Source: Tannerella sp. (GTDB lineage: Bacteria > Bacteroidota > Bacteroidia > Bacteroidales > Tannerellaceae). Taken from it: a stretch of 8,049 nt of DNA. The translations under genes and the position numbers were made by a program. The notes under the pieces are model-generated. The model was not told the DNA's origin, searched no databases, and saw nothing but the letters and a program-made list of their open reading frames with translations. The stretch spans positions 1-8,049 of the forward strand of contig JAITHS010000278.1 in the NCBI GenBank assembly GCA_031279875.1. Direction: 5' to 3'. Below are positions 1 to 6,700 of the stretch, piece after piece (the stretch's first letter is position 1; each line of letters begins with the position of its first letter).

Positions 1-4
1 CTTG

Positions 5-1254
5 TTAAACATATCTGATTTTGCGGTATTCTTCTATCGCTTTGTCATAGAGAGAGTTAAAGAAATCGCGTCGCTTGTCCCACGTAAACCGGCGGGCGCA
101 TTCTATAACGCCGTTAGAAAGATGTTTTATTTCTTCACGATTATCAATCACCCGAATGATATGTCCTGCAATGTCATTTAAAACCTGTTTATATGACTTT
201 ATTGGTATTTTTATGCCGCATTTTTCGCATATACAAAGCCGCTCATTCCGCAATGGTCGAGCGTTATTATGGGAACGCCTTTCGACATTGCTTCCCAGAT
301 AGTTGTCGGCGTTCCTTCCGATAAACTTGTGATAATCAACAGGTGGGAGTTTGATAATATTCTTTGTGCATCGTTTCTTGATACTTGTCCGTGCCACGTT
401 ATCATGTCGTTTAATTGATTATCAGCAGCATATCGTTTAAGTTGCTCCATGAGGTTGCCCGAACCGACTATGTGGAGTAACAGTTTGTCGTGATAATTAT
501 TTCGCAATAATTTAAGCGCTTCAAGTATGAGTATCACGTTTTTACGTACGCAAAGCGACCCTAACGCAACGATCTCAAGTTTTGCTCCTTCTTTGAACTC
601 AATAGGCGTTGAACGTTCGATATTAGTGATTCCGTTTTCGGGCAGAAAGAACGATTCTCTGTGATGAACCGACATAAGTGATTTATGTGTTTGGGGTGTC
701 GATGCGCCGATTAAGGTGCTTCGTTTGATTGCCTTGCGTACTTGCGGGTCGAAATAAAACAGAAAGTTGTGAACAAGCCTGCGATAAAAGAAGGCTTTCA
801 GTTTTTCGACCGTACTTAACGGTTTGTATAGCGCTAACGGATAATTATGCACTGCCGCTATCGGTCCCCAAATATACGGTCGGTCGAGTTTCCAAAGATA
901 CCCCGGATCTTTAAAACCTGTCGGATTAAGGAAATGAACTATGTCGATGTTTTCGGTGTCGATAATTTCTTTCGCTTTCAAGTAAGCGTTTTTATGCCAT
1001 TGTTTGTATTGAAAATAATACGAGATGTCTTTTGATATCTTTGACGGTTTGATCGTGTCGGGAACATGCACAAACTTTACGCAAGGCATTTCATTGTCCG
1101 CCAAATACTTGTTAATATCTGCTTCCCTTTTGCCGAACAGTACCGTCAGGCGGTTGTCACGCATCATGTTGATGATATAATTCCAACCTGTCGAAGCTTC
1201 CGACCCTTGATATGGCGATACGTCATAAGAAAGTAATAGTATGTTTTTGTTCAT
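5..1254 (-). pseudogene. GT4-family glycosyltransferase, frameshifted near the C-terminus
   Basis: This gene encodes a retaining GT-B glycosyltransferase of family GT4, which would transfer a sugar from a nucleotide-sugar donor during cell-surface polysaccharide or glycolipid synthesis; the exact substrate cannot be read. The first frame (start ATG 1252-1254) has an N-terminal Rossmann-type domain with the GSEASTGWN loop near residue 17, a linker around 180-220, and a donor-binding domain with the GT4 E-x7-E signature (E313 and E321 in EGTPTTIWE) followed by KGVPIITLDHCGM. After V341 this frame runs only six more codons to a stop at 211-213. The frame entered at TGC 229-227 reads CEKCGIKIPIKSYKQV and continues for 74 residues to a stop at 5-7, exactly the C-terminal helix region expected. 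One added base near 232-233 gives a normal protein of about 416 residues ending in GFVICEKCGIKIP. It is therefore either a recent pseudogene or a sequencing or assembly error. It lies 44 bp downstream of korC on the same strand and may share its transcript. Family is confident; intactness is not. Confidence 0.85.
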
Positions 1255-1298
1255 ATTGCATATTTAACGGCTGCAAAATAAGTTTTTTTGATATTACG

Positions 1299-1844
1299 TC
1301 ATTTTACTTTTTGAATAATTTCGATACCTTTACGGATCGCCTCTTCGTTGGCGGGAAGGGTTGAATAATGACGTTCGGGCAGGGTCTTTTTCAAGCCTTT
1401 CATCACGTTGTCGAGCGAAACCATCGGTACTACTTTAAGCAGTCCGCCAAGCACTATCATGTTAAACGTTTTCTGCATATCGAGTGCCGTTGCGGTATCC
1501 ATCGCCGCAATGCGGTAAATTTCAATATCATTGCGCGTCAACGGCTTTTGTATCCCGTAATCGTCGTATATGAGAATGCCACCGGGCTTTACTTTTGCTT
1601 CAAACTTGTCCATCGAAGGCTGATTGAGGATGATAGCGATATCGTACTCGTTGAGTACGGGCGAGCTGATACGCTCATCGCTGATTATGACGGTAACATT
1701 GGCAGTTCCGCCGCGCTGTTCCGGTCCGTAAGACGGCATCCAGCTTACTTCTTTGCCTCCCATCAGCCCCGAATAAGCAAGAATCTTGCCCATCGAAAGA
1801 ACTCCCTGACCACCAAATCCGGCTATTATTATTTCGTATTTCAT
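1299..1844 (-). CDS. korC: 2-oxoacid:ferredoxin oxidoreductase, gamma subunit (KorC type)
   Basis: This cytoplasmic subunit belongs to the pyruvate/2-oxoacid ferredoxin oxidoreductase gamma family. With alpha and beta subunits (and often a ferredoxin-like delta) it forms the enzyme that decarboxylates a 2-oxoacid oxidatively to an acyl-CoA and reduces ferredoxin. The 181-residue protein has the family's N-terminal glycine-rich motif IIAGFGGQGVLSMGKILA, then WMPSYGPEQRGGTANVTVI and SSPVLNEYDIAIILNQPSMD, with KTFNMIVLGGLLK and LPERHYSTLPANEEAIRKG near the C-terminus. The SYGPE-RGGTANVTV version points to the 2-oxoglutarate (KorC) group rather than the indolepyruvate subunit IorB, which typically carries an HGMSQRGG-type motif. 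I chose ATG 1842-1844 because it gives the normal family N-terminus directly before IIAGFGGQG. An in-frame ATG at 1901 would add 19 residues that read through the promoter. A -7 box lies about 23 bp upstream. Unusually, alpha and beta genes are not upstream, since the neighbour there is divergent. Confidence 0.9.
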   Translation of the reverse strand: MKYEIIIAGFGGQGVLSMGKILAYSGLMGGKEVSWMPSYGPEQRGGTANVTVIISDERISSPVLNEYDIAIILNQPSMDKFEAKVKPGGILIYDDYGIQKPLTRNDIEIYRIAAMDTATALDMQKTFNMIVLGGLLKVVPMVSLDNVMKGLKKTLPERHYSTLPANEEAIRKGIEIIQKVK

Positions 1845-1866
1845 AATTTTTATTTTAAAAACGGTG

Positions 1867-1874
1867 CAAAGGTA
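1867..1874 (-). promoter_or_regulatory. Bacteroidetes -7 promoter box for korC
   Basis: Read on the minus strand this is TACCTTTG, an exact match to the Bacteroidetes primary-sigma -7 consensus TAnnTTTG. Transcription would begin near 1862, leaving a leader of roughly 17-18 bases before the korC start at 1844. No convincing -33 TTTG element is visible at the usual distance. The box forms one arm of an inverted repeat whose other arm is the promoter of the divergent gene. Confidence 0.7.
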
Positions 1875-1887
1875 CGAAATTTTTTCG

Positions 1888-1895
1888 TATCTTTG
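1888..1895 (+). promoter_or_regulatory. Bacteroidetes -7 promoter box for the His-rich gene
   Basis: TATCTTTG matches the TAnnTTTG consensus exactly. The last base of the box is only four bases from the ATG at 1900, so with the usual spacing the transcript would start at or within a base or two of that ATG. This implies a leaderless or near-leaderless mRNA, or else use of a later start such as ATG 1939. No -33 TTTG element is obvious upstream. Confidence 0.65.
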
Positions 1896-1899
1896 CGGC

Positions 1900-2250
1900 A
1901 TGTTAAAGAAGATTTGTACGAATACGGCTCGATGGTTGATGATAACATTGTTTCTATGTTATTATATATCAACTACTTCGTTTCCACACACGCATCATTT
2001 TGCGTGGGGGACGGTAAGCCATTCGCATCTCTATTTTCCTTTCGGCGACAGCCCTATTAACCATACTCATACCCAAACGCAGTGTAATATCATAGCGCTG
2101 ATGTCGAAATTTGTTGCTACCGCTGCTGTGGCGGCAATTGTGATGGCTGTCGCAATGACGGTGAGAATTATTTATACAGCTGTATATAGTTATATTTCTC
2201 ATCGGGCATGTATCTTTTTGCCCCTTCGGGCGCCACCGGGGTGGAATTAA
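1900..2250 (+). CDS. small His-rich membrane-anchored protein, probable metal-binding accessory of the CzcBAC pump
   Basis: This 116-residue protein has a basic N-terminus (MLKK, R11), a hydrophobic stretch at about 12-24 (WLMITLFLCYYIS) fit for a signal anchor or signal peptide, and a short segment rich in histidine: FPHTHH (28-33), SHSH (40-43) and NHTHTQTQ (54-61), seven histidines within residues 30-57. A second hydrophobic region spans about 64-99 and the tail ends LPLRAPPGWN. I recall similar small Bacteroidetes proteins, with an FPHTH segment after an N-terminal membrane segment, a second HSH segment and a terminal LRAPP, located just before RND metal-efflux operons; this is recollection, not a search. 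The likely place is the periplasmic face of the inner membrane, and a role in binding or handing over metal ions is inferred from the histidines and the czc genes downstream. ATG 1900 is chosen because it keeps the basic n-region; ATG 1939 would lose it but leave a more normal leader. A 366-bp spacer separates it from czcB. Confidence 0.65.
   Translation: MLKKICTNTARWLMITLFLCYYISTTSFPHTHHFAWGTVSHSHLYFPFGDSPINHTHTQTQCNIIALMSKFVATAAVAAIVMAVAMTVRIIYTAVYSYISHRACIFLPLRAPPGWN
2173..2186. repeat. 14-bp perfect palindrome inside the His-rich gene
   Basis: TATACAGCTGTATA is perfectly self-complementary. It lies inside the 3' part of the His-rich coding region (codons for IYTAVY). It may be chance in AT-rich coding sequence; no operator function can be assigned. 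Confidence 0.35.
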
Positions 2251-2279
2251 TTACGAATTACGAATTAAAAATTACGACG
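2244..2279. repeat. AT-rich GAATTAC array at the left edge of the spacer
   Basis: This short array of GAATTA/GAATTAC units begins at the last codons of the His-rich gene and runs into AAAATTACGACG. A related sequence in opposite orientation (CGTCGTAATTCGTAATTC) lies at 2534-2551 on the other side of the spacer. Arrays of this kind are common in intergenic regions of some Bacteroidales. No gene or promoter is seen in it. Confidence 0.6.
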
Positions 2280-2291
2280 ATACCCAAAACC

Positions 2292-2317
2292 CTTGCAGTG
2301 GTTTTAAACCCTGCAAG
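2292..2317. repeat. short inverted repeat, possible weak terminator or processing hairpin
   Basis: CTTGCAG at 2292-2298 pairs with CTGCAAG at 2311-2317 around a 12-base loop. It stands about 40 bp after the stop codon of the His-rich gene, where a terminator would be expected, but no run of T follows on either strand, so intrinsic termination is doubtful. Confidence 0.4.
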
Positions 2318-2325
2318 CGGTTGAG

Positions 2326-2394
2326 AGAAGGCAGAAGGCAGAAGGCAGAAGGCAGAAGGCAGAAGGCAGAAGGCAGAAGGCAGAAGGCAGAAGG
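2326..2394. repeat. tandem array of the 7-bp unit AGAAGGC, about 9.9 copies
   Basis: Nine exact AGAAGGC units (2326-2388) are followed by a tenth that lacks only its last base (2389-2394). The copies show no substitutions, which suggests recent slippage or expansion. No reliable ORF covers the array: the minus-strand frame across it is a repeat artefact giving the periodic peptide LLPSAFC. The array lies between the His-rich gene and czcB, so changes in copy number would change the spacing in a possible read-through transcript. Confidence 0.9.
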
Positions 2395-2462
2395 TACCAC
2401 GTCATTGCGAACAGGAATGATAGCCCCAAACGATAGGTAATGACGGTACCACGTCATTGCGA
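2393..2462. repeat. two exact 18-bp direct repeats leading into REP-like hairpins
   Basis: GGTACCACGTCATTGCGA occurs at 2393-2410 and again at 2445-2462, 52 bp apart start to start. Each copy opens a hairpin element. The first element (2400-2445) has arms CGTCATT (2400-2406) and AATGACG (2439-2445) enclosing a 32-base interior; the second copy leads into the long hairpin at 2452-2522. This head-to-tail arrangement looks like two related REP-like units side by side. Confidence 0.7.
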
Positions 2463-2522
2463 GGTACGAAGCAATCCAGAAAACAGGAAATACGCTGGAT
2501 TGCTTCGTTCCTCGCAATGACG
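2452..2522. repeat. long REP/MITE-like hairpin with 28-bp arms
   Basis: The arms 2452-2479 and 2495-2522 are complementary at 27 of 28 positions (one A/T difference in the middle) around a 15-base loop. They begin CGTCATTGCGAGG and include GAAGCAATCCAG. This motif resembles a dispersed palindromic intergenic repeat that I recall from several bacterial groups, including Bacteroidetes. As RNA it would form a very stable stem that could slow RNA decay or attenuate transcription of the downstream czc genes. It has no T tract after it, so it is not a classical terminator. Confidence 0.85.
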
Positions 2523-2560
2523 AATGCCCTGTACGTCGTAATTCGTAATTCTTAATTTTT

Positions 2561-2594
2561 AATTCATTGAAGTTTTTAATTCATTGAAGTTTTT
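2561..2594. repeat. tandem duplication of a 17-bp AT-rich unit before czcB
   Basis: AATTCATTGAAGTTTTT occurs twice without change (2561-2577 and 2578-2594), followed by degenerate AATTTTT/AATTTTC pieces up to the czcB start at 2617. The segment would form the immediate leader of czcB. No TAnnTTTG promoter box is visible here or elsewhere in 2251-2616, so the promoter of the czc operon is either unrecognised or the one upstream of the His-rich gene. Confidence 0.75.
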
Positions 2595-2616
2595 AATTTT
2601 TAATTTTCATTTACTT

Positions 2617-3720
2617 ATGAACAAATATATAATTACAATATTATCTATATTGTTGCTGTGTGCCTGCACGACAGGTACGGGCGACGAGAAAACAAATAAT
2701 TCATTTACTGTCGAGGGCGAAACGGTTACTATTGCCGAAGGCTCGCCGATAGAACATAAAATCAAACTTCAAACCGTAGTCGCTACCGATTACAGCGCGA
2801 CATTTCGCACAAACGGGACGGTACAGGCTCTACCGTCGCATTATGCCGAAGTAGCGGCGCCTTTTGCCGGAAGGATTACAAAATCGTTTGTACGTCTGGG
2901 TCAGCAAGTTGCGAAAGGCGCGCCGGTGTTTGAAATCATGTCGCCTGAATTTAATGAAATATCCAAATCATATTTTCAGGCAAAACAGGAACTGTCGTTA
3001 GCGCATAAAAACGCGGCTCGCGAGCGTGATTTGTCGGCTAACAACGTCGGCTCGGCAAAGGCGCTCGAAGAAGCCGAAACTAATTACGAGCTGAAACAAA
3101 AAGACTACGAGAATGCTCTTGCGATGTTGCGTTATTATCAGATTGACTCTGAAACGATTACTGCCGGTCAGCCGCTCATAGTCCGCACACCCGTAGCAGG
3201 TGAAGTTGTAAGCAGCAAGATTGTGATAGGACATTTTATCAAAGAAGATGCCGAGCCGCTTGTAACGGTAGCCGATTTGTCGCTTGTGCGGATAGCGGCG
3301 CTTGTTAAGGAAAACTGTTTCGGAAATATCCGTCACGGCGACCGTGTAGAAGTGTTTACAAACGCCCATCCCGATATAGCTATCAAAGGAACTATATATT
3401 ATATAGGTAAGAAACTTAACGAAGAGACACGTTCGCTTGAAGTAACGGTTGAATGCGATAATGCCGATCAATATTTGAAACTCGGCATGTTTTGCGATGT
3501 GCATTTTTTAAGCAATCCTGAGAAAGCGATTATCCTGCCCGCGACTGCTGTGATGCAGGAACAGGACAGCGATTTTGTTTTGATTGAGAGCGGAAAAAGA
3601 ACGTATCAACGTCGTAAAGTAAAAACCGAAACAGCGGGAAATAACGACAATATACGTATTTTGAGCGGTCTTAAGGAGGGTGATAAAGTCATAGTCGAAG
3701 GTGGAATTTATTTGAATTAA
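2617..3720 (+). CDS. czcB: RND efflux membrane-fusion lipoprotein (CzcB type)
   Basis: This periplasmic adaptor joins the inner-membrane RND pump to the outer-membrane channel. The 367-residue protein begins MNKYIITILSILLLCAC, a lipoprotein signal with lipobox LCA|C, so Cys17 would be lipidated. Domains follow the HlyD/CzcB order: first half of the lipoyl (barrel-sandwich) domain at about 77-112 (AEVAAPFAGRITK, LGQQVAKGAPVFEI), an alpha-helical hairpin at about 113-177 rich in E, K, A and Q, second lipoyl half from about 178 (VRTPVAGEVVSSKIV), a beta-barrel at about 205-290, and a membrane-proximal domain ending LSGLKEGDKVIVEGGIYLN. I chose ATG 2617 rather than an in-frame ATG at 2584, because 2617 gives a clean lipoprotein signal and the extra 11 codons come from the AT-rich duplicated leader. 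No His-rich metal-binding extension is present at the N-terminus; that function may have been moved to the small protein upstream. czcA starts 6 bp after its stop. Confidence 0.92.
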   Translation: MNKYIITILSILLLCACTTGTGDEKTNNSFTVEGETVTIAEGSPIEHKIKLQTVVATDYSATFRTNGTVQALPSHYAEVAAPFAGRITKSFVRLGQQVAKGAPVFEIMSPEFNEISKSYFQAKQELSLAHKNAARERDLSANNVGSAKALEEAETNYELKQKDYENALAMLRYYQIDSETITAGQPLIVRTPVAGEVVSSKIVIGHFIKEDAEPLVTVADLSLVRIAALVKENCFGNIRHGDRVEVFTNAHPDIAIKGTIYYIGKKLNEETRSLEVTVECDNADQYLKLGMFCDVHFLSNPEKAIILPATAVMQEQDSDFVLIESGKRTYQRRKVKTETAGNNDNIRILSGLKEGDKVIVEGGIYLN

Positions 3721-3726
3721 AAGACT

Positions 3727-6700
3727 ATGGAGAAAATTATTAACACTCTGATAGACCGTCGCTGGTTGATGGTAACGGTATTCATACTCTTGTCGGGCAT
3801 AGGATATTACAGTTGGCATCTGCTTTCGATTGATGCTTATCCCGACATTGCCGATGTTTCGGTAGGAGTAGCGACACAAGTTCCCGGTCTTGCCGTTGCC
3901 GAAATCGAGCAACAGATTAGTATCCCATTAGAGCGCGAACTCAACGGTATCCCGCATTTGAAGACTCTGCGCAGCAAGAATTTTTTCGGAATATCGAAGA
4001 TTACGCTTGTTTTTGAAGACGGAACCGATGAATACTGGGCAAGGCAACGAGTGGAAGAGCGTATCAACGAAGTGGCATTGCCGTTTGGCGCCAAACCCGG
4101 TCTCGACCCGCTCACATCACCTACAGGCGAGATTTATCGCTATATAGTTACCGGAAATCGCAGTTTGAGAGAGTTGACCGAACTCAATCACTGGGTTGTA
4201 ATACCGCGTTTGAGGCAGATTGCGGGCATTGCCGACGTGTCGAATTTCGGCGGTTTGACGACACAGTTTCAAATAGAAATAAACCCGAACAAATTAACCG
4301 AATACGGACTGTCGCTGTCGGAAGTAATCGAATCCGTAGAGCGTAACAACTCCAACGCCGGAGGCAGTACTCTGATGCGCGGCGATTTGAGTTATGTTGT
4401 GCGGGGAGTAGGATTGGTGCGCGACTTGCAAGACCTTGGCAAAATCGTGGTCAAGACCGTTGGAGGCGCTTCCGTTTGTATTAAAGATCTGGGCGAACTG
4501 AAATACGGCAATCTTGAACGTAAAGGCATTATGGGTTATCTCGACAACGATGTTGACTGTGAAGACGGCGTTCAAGGCATGGTACAATTGTTGCGCTACG
4601 AAAATCCGTCTAAAGTACTCAAACAGATCGACGAAGCTATCAAAGATTTGAACGACAATATTTTACCCAAAGGAACGCGGTTGCTGACGTTTTACTCGCG
4701 CACCGAACTCGTTGATGCCACTCTTAATACTATTTCGCATACTCTTTCGTTCGGAATAGTGCTTGTTATCGCTGTTTTGATTATCTTTCTGGGCAGTCCG
4801 AAAGGCGCGCTGCTGGCAACCGTTACCATACCCGTATCGCTGCTGATAGCGTTTATGCTTATGTGGCTGACCGATATTCCCGCCAATCTGCTATCGCTGG
4901 GCGCAATTGACTTCGGAATAATAATCGACGGTACGATTGTGATGATGGAAACAATTTTGCGCAAGCGTGAAGACGACCACAACCTGCCGCTCGACAGAGC
5001 AACAATAGCACGTCGGGTGGCGGAAGTAGCAAAACCGGTTTTCTTTGCCACTATCATCATTATTATCGCTTACATGCCGCTTTTTGCTTTCGACAGAGTA
5101 GAGAAAAAACTCTTTACCCCGATGGCTTTTACAGTTTCTTTCGCACTTATCGGAGCATTAGCGTCAGCGCTGATAATGATTCCCGGACTGGCTTTTGCGG
5201 TATATCGAAAACCTCAAAAGGTATATCACAATCGTCTGCTCGAACGGCTTATCACGGTCTATAAAAAGCAAACGGAAAGGATTGTTGCCGCGCCACGCAA
5301 ACTTGTCTTGCCTGTTGCTGTGATACTTCTCGCCGTCGGTACGCTGTCGGTGATTGTAGGAAAAGATTTTCTTCCCGCTCTCGATGAAGGAAGTATATGG
5401 CTTCAAGTTCAACTTCCGCCGGGTATGTCGCTCGAAAAATCATCCGAAATGGCTACCGTTTTGCGTGATAAACTTAATGATTATGACGAAGTTACATACG
5501 TTATGACGCAAGCAGGACGCGATGATGAAGGCGTTTGTCCGTTTTCGTTTTCGCATATTGAGGTGATGATAGGTCTCAAACCGTATGATACGTGGAAAAA
5601 CGGACGACGCAAAGATGATCTTATAGCCGACATGGCAGCAATGGTGGATACTTTGCCGGGGTTTAGCGTCGGCTTCACTCAACCTATCATGGATATGGTG
5701 ATGGATCAGATTACAGGCACGCACAGCGACTTGGCGATAAAGGTTTACGGCGATGATATGATTGAAACTCGACGTATTGCCGAAGATATCAAAGATGTAT
5801 TGGCAGACGTTGAGGGCGCAGGCGATGTAGGTATCCTCGAAGAACCTTTTTTACCTCAATTGCTGATAGTTCCCGACCGCGACAAGATAGCCCGCTACGG
5901 CCTTAATGTGTCGGACGTGGCTGAACTGATCGAAGTAGCGATAGGTGGCAAGGCTATCTCGCAAGTATTTATCGACAGCCGCGTTTATGACGTCATCTGT
6001 CGCTATTCGGACGCATCACGCGATACGCCTGAAAAAATCGGCGCACTGATGCTTACTTCCGCTTCGGGAGCAACAATTCCGCTCTCTGCAGTGGCCGAAG
6101 TGAAGACGACTACCGGAGCAAGTATGATTTCGCGCGAGAAAAACAAACGCTTTGTTACCGTCGGGATGAACCTGCGCGGTCGAGACCTCTCTTCTTTTGC
6201 TCAAGAAGCAAATGCGAAGATCGAACAACATGTTGCATACGACCACAATGCTTATCAACTGCATTGGGCAGGGCAGTTGGAGAACCAAAATCGTGCTTTC
6301 GGTCGCCTCGCAGTCATTGTGCCGATAACTGTTGCCGTGATGTTCCTGCTGCTGTTTTTTACTTTCGGAAAGTTCCGACAAGCCGGACTGCTGATAAGCA
6401 TGTTGCCGCTGGCGGTTTTTGGCGGTATGTTGGCGCTCGTAGTGCGGGGGATGACGTTCAACGTATCGTCGGCAGTAGGATTTATAGCTCTTTTCGGTGT
6501 GTTTATCCAAAACGGCGTGATAATGATTGCGCATATCAACGTGCTGCGCAAGCATGGCGCCGGATTGCGCGACGCTGTTATATCAGGCGCTTCTCATCGA
6601 TTGCGTCCGGTGTTGATGACTGCAACAGTAGCCATACTCGGCTTGCTGCCCGCTTCATTGAGTACCGGTATAGGTAGCGATGTGCAACGACCTCTCGCTA

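Larger units (their letters stand above)
1866..1896. repeat. inverted repeat carrying two divergent -7 promoter boxes
   Basis: The arms 1866-1879 and 1883-1896 are complementary at 13 of 14 positions around a 3-base centre (TTT). Each arm contains one outward-facing -7 box: CAAAGGTA (TACCTTTG on the minus strand) and TATCTTTG. The single mismatch falls in a freely variable nn position of the box. Because of the symmetry, both open frames that cross the arms outward encode nearly the same peptide (QRYEK-SYLC and QRYEI-SYLC), which explains these spurious N-terminal extensions. The site could also bind a dimeric regulator, which is inference. Confidence 0.75.
2270..2543. repeat. 10-bp inverted repeat bounding the repeat-filled spacer; possible small non-autonomous element
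   Basis: AATTACGACG at 2270-2279 and its exact complement CGTCGTAATT at 2534-2543 enclose 254 bp that hold all the GC-richer repeats of the spacer. The enclosed DNA has no transposase and no credible ORF. It could be a small non-autonomous element or the product of repeated insertions into an AT-rich array. No clear target-site duplication is visible just outside the ends, so this is tentative. Confidence 0.35.

Noticed and set aside
1270..1283. Separate promoter for the glycosyltransferase
   Set aside because: The minus-strand sequence TTATTTTG resembles a -7 box but breaks the TA of TAnnTTTG and has no -33 partner; read-through from korC is simpler.
1845..1901. N-terminal extension of korC from ATG 1901
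   Set aside because: The extra 19 residues read through the promoter box and inverted repeat, and the family N-terminus starts at the ATG at 1844.
1368..2060. A 230-codon plus-strand open frame
   Set aside because: It lies antisense to korC, crosses the divergent promoter and overlaps the His-rich gene in another frame; its composition is that of a shadow frame.
2220..2244. GC-rich hairpins (GCCC-CTTC-GGGC and CCACC-GG-GGTGG) as a terminator
   Set aside because: They lie within the last codons of the His-rich gene, the stems are only 4-5 bp, and no T run follows.
2326..2394. Possible CRISPR array
   Set aside because: The 7-bp units are directly abutting with no spacers, and no cas genes are present.
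2272..2517. An 81-codon minus-strand open frame across the spacer
   Set aside because: It is made of the tandem heptamer (periodic LLPSAFC peptide) and the REP-like hairpin, with no protein-like features; frames of this kind are typical artefacts of these repeats.
2584..2616. Earlier in-frame start for czcB
   Set aside because: It would add 11 residues from the duplicated AT-rich leader before a clean lipoprotein signal peptide starting at 2617.
6016..6555. A 179-codon minus-strand open frame inside czcA
   Set aside because: It is antisense to well-conserved RND sequence, has no recognisable features, and is a shadow frame like the other minus-strand frames at 2998-3504, 4692-5060 and 7179-7487.
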